NCBI GenBank assembly: GCA_016717285.1
Contig: JADKFU010000005.1
Coordinates: 1,038,501-1,102,500 of the forward strand
Direction of reading: 5' to 3'
From: Chitinophagaceae bacterium
Lineage (GTDB): Bacteria > Bacteroidota > Bacteroidia > Chitinophagales > UBA10324
Length of the DNA: 64,000 nt
Position 1 is the first letter of the stretch. Each line of letters begins with the position of its first letter. A program made the translations under genes and the position numbers. Below the pieces are notes generated by a model that saw nothing but the letters and a program-made list of their open reading frames with translations, did no database searches and had not been told where the DNA came from. This document shows, in pieces, positions 61,047-64,000 of this stretch.

Positions 61047-62711
61047 ATGTCAAAAAATCTAAGCGAATTATCAGGAAGAAAAGGCTTGCATAAAAGCCTT
61101 TTTGAGGAGCTTGGGCTGGCTGCTGCTTCGGAAGGAACGCTTTCCAAAAAGCAGATAGAAACACTCGCCGAAGATTTTGTGATGGGCAAAGCGAATGTAT
61201 ATGGTGCAGTGAGTTTTTATGATTTTCTGAGACCTGAAAACAAAGGAAAGAAAGTATATGTCTGCAATGGAAGCGCCTGCCTAACTGCCGGAACGCAGGA
61301 TGCTATAAAAGAGAAATTGCGACATCATTTTAATGAAGAAGAAATCGGAGAGATGTGTTGCCTGGGCCGCTGTCATGAGAACAGCGCCTTTCATTTTGGC
61401 GGAAAGAATTTTTCCGGGAATGCTATTGATACTGATTTTAGAAATACGTCCGTAGACAGTTCACCTTTTGCTATAAACGATCAATACCAGGTGGCGCATT
61501 TTGGTACGCAGGTTCTAACAGGTGTCTTTCCGGGTATTGAAAGTTATTATTCTATTTTAAAAACTGTGCTCGAAAGTCCAACTGAATCATTGCTGGAAGA
61601 ATTAAAAATTTCGGGATTAAGAGGAAGAGGAGGAGCAGGGTTTCCCATTGCCTTTAAATTGGATGCATGCAAAAAAGCAGAAGGCACACAGAAATTTATT
61701 GTCTGTAATGCTGACGAGGGTGATCCTGGTGCTTATAGCGACCGGTATTTGCTGGAACAGCAACCGCATTCCGTTTTATTGGGAATGATCATCGCAGGAT
61801 TTATTGCCGGGGCTTCTGTTGGAGTGGTATATATAAGAGGTGAGTACCCTGAAGCCATTCATATCACGAAGAAAGCAATTGACGATATAAGAGCAGCAGG
61901 CTACATCGGTAAAAACATTTTAGGTTCAGGTTTTGATTTTGAATTTAAAGTGATTGCTGCTCAAGGTGCTTACATCTGCGGTGAAGAAACTGCTTTGCTT
62001 TCCAGCATCGAAGGTCAACGTCCGGAAGTGCGCGTGCGACCTCCTTATCCTGTGCAACGTGGGTTGTTTAATAAACCCACGGTAGTAAACAATGTGGAAA
62101 CATTAGCGTGTATTCCGTTTATCTTAAAAAATAGCGGAGCTGCATTTGCTTCGATTGGAAAGGGAAAATCAACAGGAACAAAATTGATTTCACTGGATGG
62201 ATTTTTTAACCGTCCCGGTATTTATGAAGTGGATATGGGAACATCTTTGCGTTATGTGATTGATGTAATGGGAGAAGGATTTACAACAGCAATCAAAGCG
62301 ATGCACATCGGTGGTCCGTTGGGTGGATTGGTACCTGTAGAAAAAATTGATGACCTGACGATTGACTTTGAATCATTTTCGCAAAACGGATTCCTGTTGG
62401 GCCATGCGTCGGTGGTTTGCATTCCCAAAACTTTTCCATTGATACAATATATGGAGCACCTCTTTCAATTTACCGCGCATGAAAGTTGCGGTAAATGTTT
62501 CCCCTGCAGATTGGGCGCGACACGAGGATATGAGTTGCTTCAAAAAGCACAACAGGAAGATTATAAAATTGATAAAGAATTATTTACAGATTTAATTACC
62601 ACGATGGAAGCAGGTTCATTGTGTGCATTGGGTGGCGGTTTACCTTTGCCCATGCGCAATGCACTGCACTATTTCGAAGAAGAATTGACACCTTTTTTCA
62701 TAAACGCATAA
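61047..62711 (+). CDS. NuoE-NuoF fusion subunit of NAD-dependent formate dehydrogenase
   Basis: 554 residues combining two electron-transfer parts. An N-terminal NuoE-like thioredoxin fold (about 1-125) carries the [2Fe-2S] cysteines in CNGSACLTAG and CCLGRCHEN. A NuoF-like part (about 155-550) carries the FMN/NADH motif GLRGRGGAGFP (about 190), GDPGAYSDR, EETALLSSIEGQ and the [4Fe-4S] cluster in HESCGKCFPCRLG (about 480). It passes electrons from the catalytic subunit to NAD. Four bases separate its stop from the next ATG. Similar fusions occur in soluble FdsB-like subunits; the fused form is also found in HydB-type NADH units. Confidence 0.88.
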   Translation: MSKNLSELSGRKGLHKSLFEELGLAAASEGTLSKKQIETLAEDFVMGKANVYGAVSFYDFLRPENKGKKVYVCNGSACLTAGTQDAIKEKLRHHFNEEEIGEMCCLGRCHENSAFHFGGKNFSGNAIDTDFRNTSVDSSPFAINDQYQVAHFGTQVLTGVFPGIESYYSILKTVLESPTESLLEELKISGLRGRGGAGFPIAFKLDACKKAEGTQKFIVCNADEGDPGAYSDRYLLEQQPHSVLLGMIIAGFIAGASVGVVYIRGEYPEAIHITKKAIDDIRAAGYIGKNILGSGFDFEFKVIAAQGAYICGEETALLSSIEGQRPEVRVRPPYPVQRGLFNKPTVVNNVETLACIPFILKNSGAAFASIGKGKSTGTKLISLDGFFNRPGIYEVDMGTSLRYVIDVMGEGFTTAIKAMHIGGPLGGLVPVEKIDDLTIDFESFSQNGFLLGHASVVCIPKTFPLIQYMEHLFQFTAHESCGKCFPCRLGATRGYELLQKAQQEDYKIDKELFTDLITTMEAGSLCALGGGLPLPMRNALHYFEEELTPFFINA

Positions 62712-62714
62712 TTG

Positions 62715-64000
62715 ATGAAAACAGAAACCATCACTCAATCAGCAGCACTGCTTCAACACAAGCAGAATGGAACGGTGAAGAATGGTTTTTTGACTTCGCA
62801 GGTTGCTTATGTAAACAATAAGCCTTATGACCTGAAGGAAGGCGAAACAATTTTATCCTTTATGCGCCGGCATTTTGGAAAAGATGCCGTGCCCACTTTA
62901 TGTGATGCGCCTAATCTTGAGCCTTTTGGTTCGTGCAGGGTTTGCAGCGTGGATGTTGCACTTGTAAAAGATGGTCCGGCGAAAGCACAGGCTGCTTGTC
63001 ACACTCCGATAATTCCCGGCTCTTACATCTTTCCGGATTCTGATCGCATACAAAGTCTTCGCAGAAATATCATTGAACTGGTGTTAACCGATCATCCTTT
63101 GGATTGCCTCACCTGCGAAGTAAACAACAACTGCGAATTGCAAACCGTTGCTGCGCGCGTTGGTGTAAGAGATGTTCGTTATCCGGCAGGTAAAAATCAT
63201 CTGGATAAGAAAAAGGATCTGAGTCATCCTTATATGACTTCAGATTTATCTAAATGCATCAATTGTTTTCGCTGTGTACGTGCCTGCGATGAAATACAGG
63301 GACAATTTGTGCTGAGCATGGCAGGAAGAGGCTTTGACAGTCACATTGTAAAAGGCCAGGAAGTAAGTTTCAATGAAAGTGACTGTGTAAGTTGTGGTGC
63401 CTGCGCACAGGCTTGTCCGACTTCTGCTATCAGTGATATTTTTGAATCGAAGTCAATTGTGTTTGATACCAAAGAGAGAACGGTTTGTACGTATTGCGGC
63501 GTTGGCTGCAACCTCGAAGTAGCAGTGAAAGGTGGAAAAATAAAATCTATTCAGGCGCCTTATGATGCGGCGGCGAATGGCGGGCATACCTGTTTAAAGG
63601 GACGTTATGCATTCTCTTTCTATGATCATCCGGATCGATTAAGAAGTCCGATGATAAAGAGAGATGGAGTATTTGTGGAATCGACCTGGGAGGAGGCGTA
63701 TGATTTTATAGCAGAGAAACTTACTCACATAAAAACTGAGTTTGGCCCTGATGCCATTGCCGGTATTTCTTCCGCCCGTTGTACCAATGAAGAGAATTAC
63801 ATCATGCAGAAATTTATCCGTGCTGTTATCGGTACGAATAATATTGATAGTTGCGCGCGTGTATGTCATTCGCCGACTGCATTAGGTATGCAACGGACGT
63901 TTGGAACCGGTGCAGCTACAAATTCAATCATTGATTTAGAATATACCGATTGCATGATGGTGATCGGTGCTAATCCAACTGATGCACATCCTGTTACAGG
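62715..64000 (+). CDS. Formate dehydrogenase catalytic subunit, Cys type, partial at right edge
   Basis: About 428 codons are visible; the gene continues beyond the window. The N-terminal part has a NuoG-like [2Fe-2S] domain (LCDAP, GSCRVCSVD, ACHTP), a His/Cys cluster region (DCLTCEVNNNCELQ), two [4Fe-4S] ferredoxin motifs (CINCFRCVRAC; CVSCGACAQACPT), then the molybdopterin domain with CTYCGVGCNLE. The active-site motif is CARVCHSPT (about residue 388), so it uses Cys where the selenoenzyme has Sec. It oxidises formate to CO2 with electrons passed to the fused NuoE-NuoF subunit. Start ATG at 62715. Confidence 0.9.
   Translation, partial: MKTETITQSAALLQHKQNGTVKNGFLTSQVAYVNNKPYDLKEGETILSFMRRHFGKDAVPTLCDAPNLEPFGSCRVCSVDVALVKDGPAKAQAACHTPIIPGSYIFPDSDRIQSLRRNIIELVLTDHPLDCLTCEVNNNCELQTVAARVGVRDVRYPAGKNHLDKKKDLSHPYMTSDLSKCINCFRCVRACDEIQGQFVLSMAGRGFDSHIVKGQEVSFNESDCVSCGACAQACPTSAISDIFESKSIVFDTKERTVCTYCGVGCNLEVAVKGGKIKSIQAPYDAAANGGHTCLKGRYAFSFYDHPDRLRSPMIKRDGVFVESTWEEAYDFIAEKLTHIKTEFGPDAIAGISSARCTNEENYIMQKFIRAVIGTNNIDSCARVCHSPTALGMQRTFGTGAATNSIIDLEYTDCMMVIGANPTDAHPVT

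Noticed and set aside
1..64000. tRNA, rRNA or a replication origin
   Set aside because: No tRNA T-arm or anticodon arrangement, no rRNA-like blocks and no DnaA-box cluster were recognised by reading; a covariance search could still find a short RNA.

Overview
The window comes from a Bacteroidota chromosome, probably a Chitinophagales/Sphingobacteriales-like lineage. Four things point there: a type IX secretion (T9SS) PorV/PorQ-family plus PorU sortase pair, several exported proteins with T9SS C-terminal sorting domains, start sites without Shine-Dalgarno sequences, and upstream matches to the Bacteroidota promoter pattern (TTTG / TAnnTTTG). It is mostly an ordinary housekeeping and envelope region. 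The unusual content is in its repeats and in one AT-rich accessory segment.

Layout. 1-420: left end of an IS3-like insertion sequence (partial orfA plus terminal repeat). 421-6155: AT-rich accessory island with a TonB receptor (frameshifted), a lipoprotein binding protein, a FecCD-type permease and an ATPase for a metal chelate or cobalamin-like ligand. 6.1-13.6 kb: DUF4231 membrane protein, LTA-synthase-like phosphoethanolamine/phosphoglycerol transferase, PlsC-like acyltransferase, alpha/beta hydrolase, membrane GT2, small conserved protein, SpoIIE-type phosphatase. 13.6-19.4 kb: surface polysaccharide cluster (O-antigen ligase, Wzz, Wzx flippase, GT4). 19.5-25.5 kb: HepT remnant, T9SS cargo, cystathionine synthase/lyase, Uma2 nuclease, secreted protein, C1 peptidase. 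25.9-30.3 kb: serine operon serC-crp-serA-DUF1015-HELIH protein. 30.6-38.4 kb: EamA transporter, radical SAM protein, nucleoside phosphorylase, Usp, ABC-2 exporter, a YtfI/YtfJ-like pair, DUF4405-cytochrome c. 38.7-49.7 kb: T9SS cargo, GH57 plus GT4 alpha-glucan genes, LapA-like protein, large T9SS cargo, beta-barrel protein, Crp/Fnr, ATP-grasp enzyme. 49.7-57.7 kb: HscA-like Hsp70, PorU, PorV. 58.0-64.0 kb: TyrS, CoA-type Nudix hydrolase, histidine phosphatase, and an NAD-linked formate dehydrogenase (fused NuoE-NuoF subunit and a Cys-type catalytic subunit cut by the window edge).

The genes form coherent modules: export (PorU/PorV with at least three CTD cargos), polysaccharide export (Wzx/Wzy/Wzz/GT), serine biosynthesis, alpha-glucan metabolism and formate oxidation.

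Repeats are the most distinctive layer. There are three copies of a 130-bp MITE-like element (two differing at one base). Three intergenic arrays are built of ~96-bp palindromic units sharing a GAGCGCAGCCGAAG core with that MITE. A duplicated ~130-bp leader carries GACTAAG heptamer arrays directly before two unrelated genes. Several other short tandem arrays lie in front of genes.

Four genes in the first 19.4 kb carry five single-base frameshifts, mostly in homopolymers, which suggests sequence error at least as strongly as gene decay. No tRNA, rRNA or CRISPR was seen. No clearly new defence or biosynthetic system is evident.
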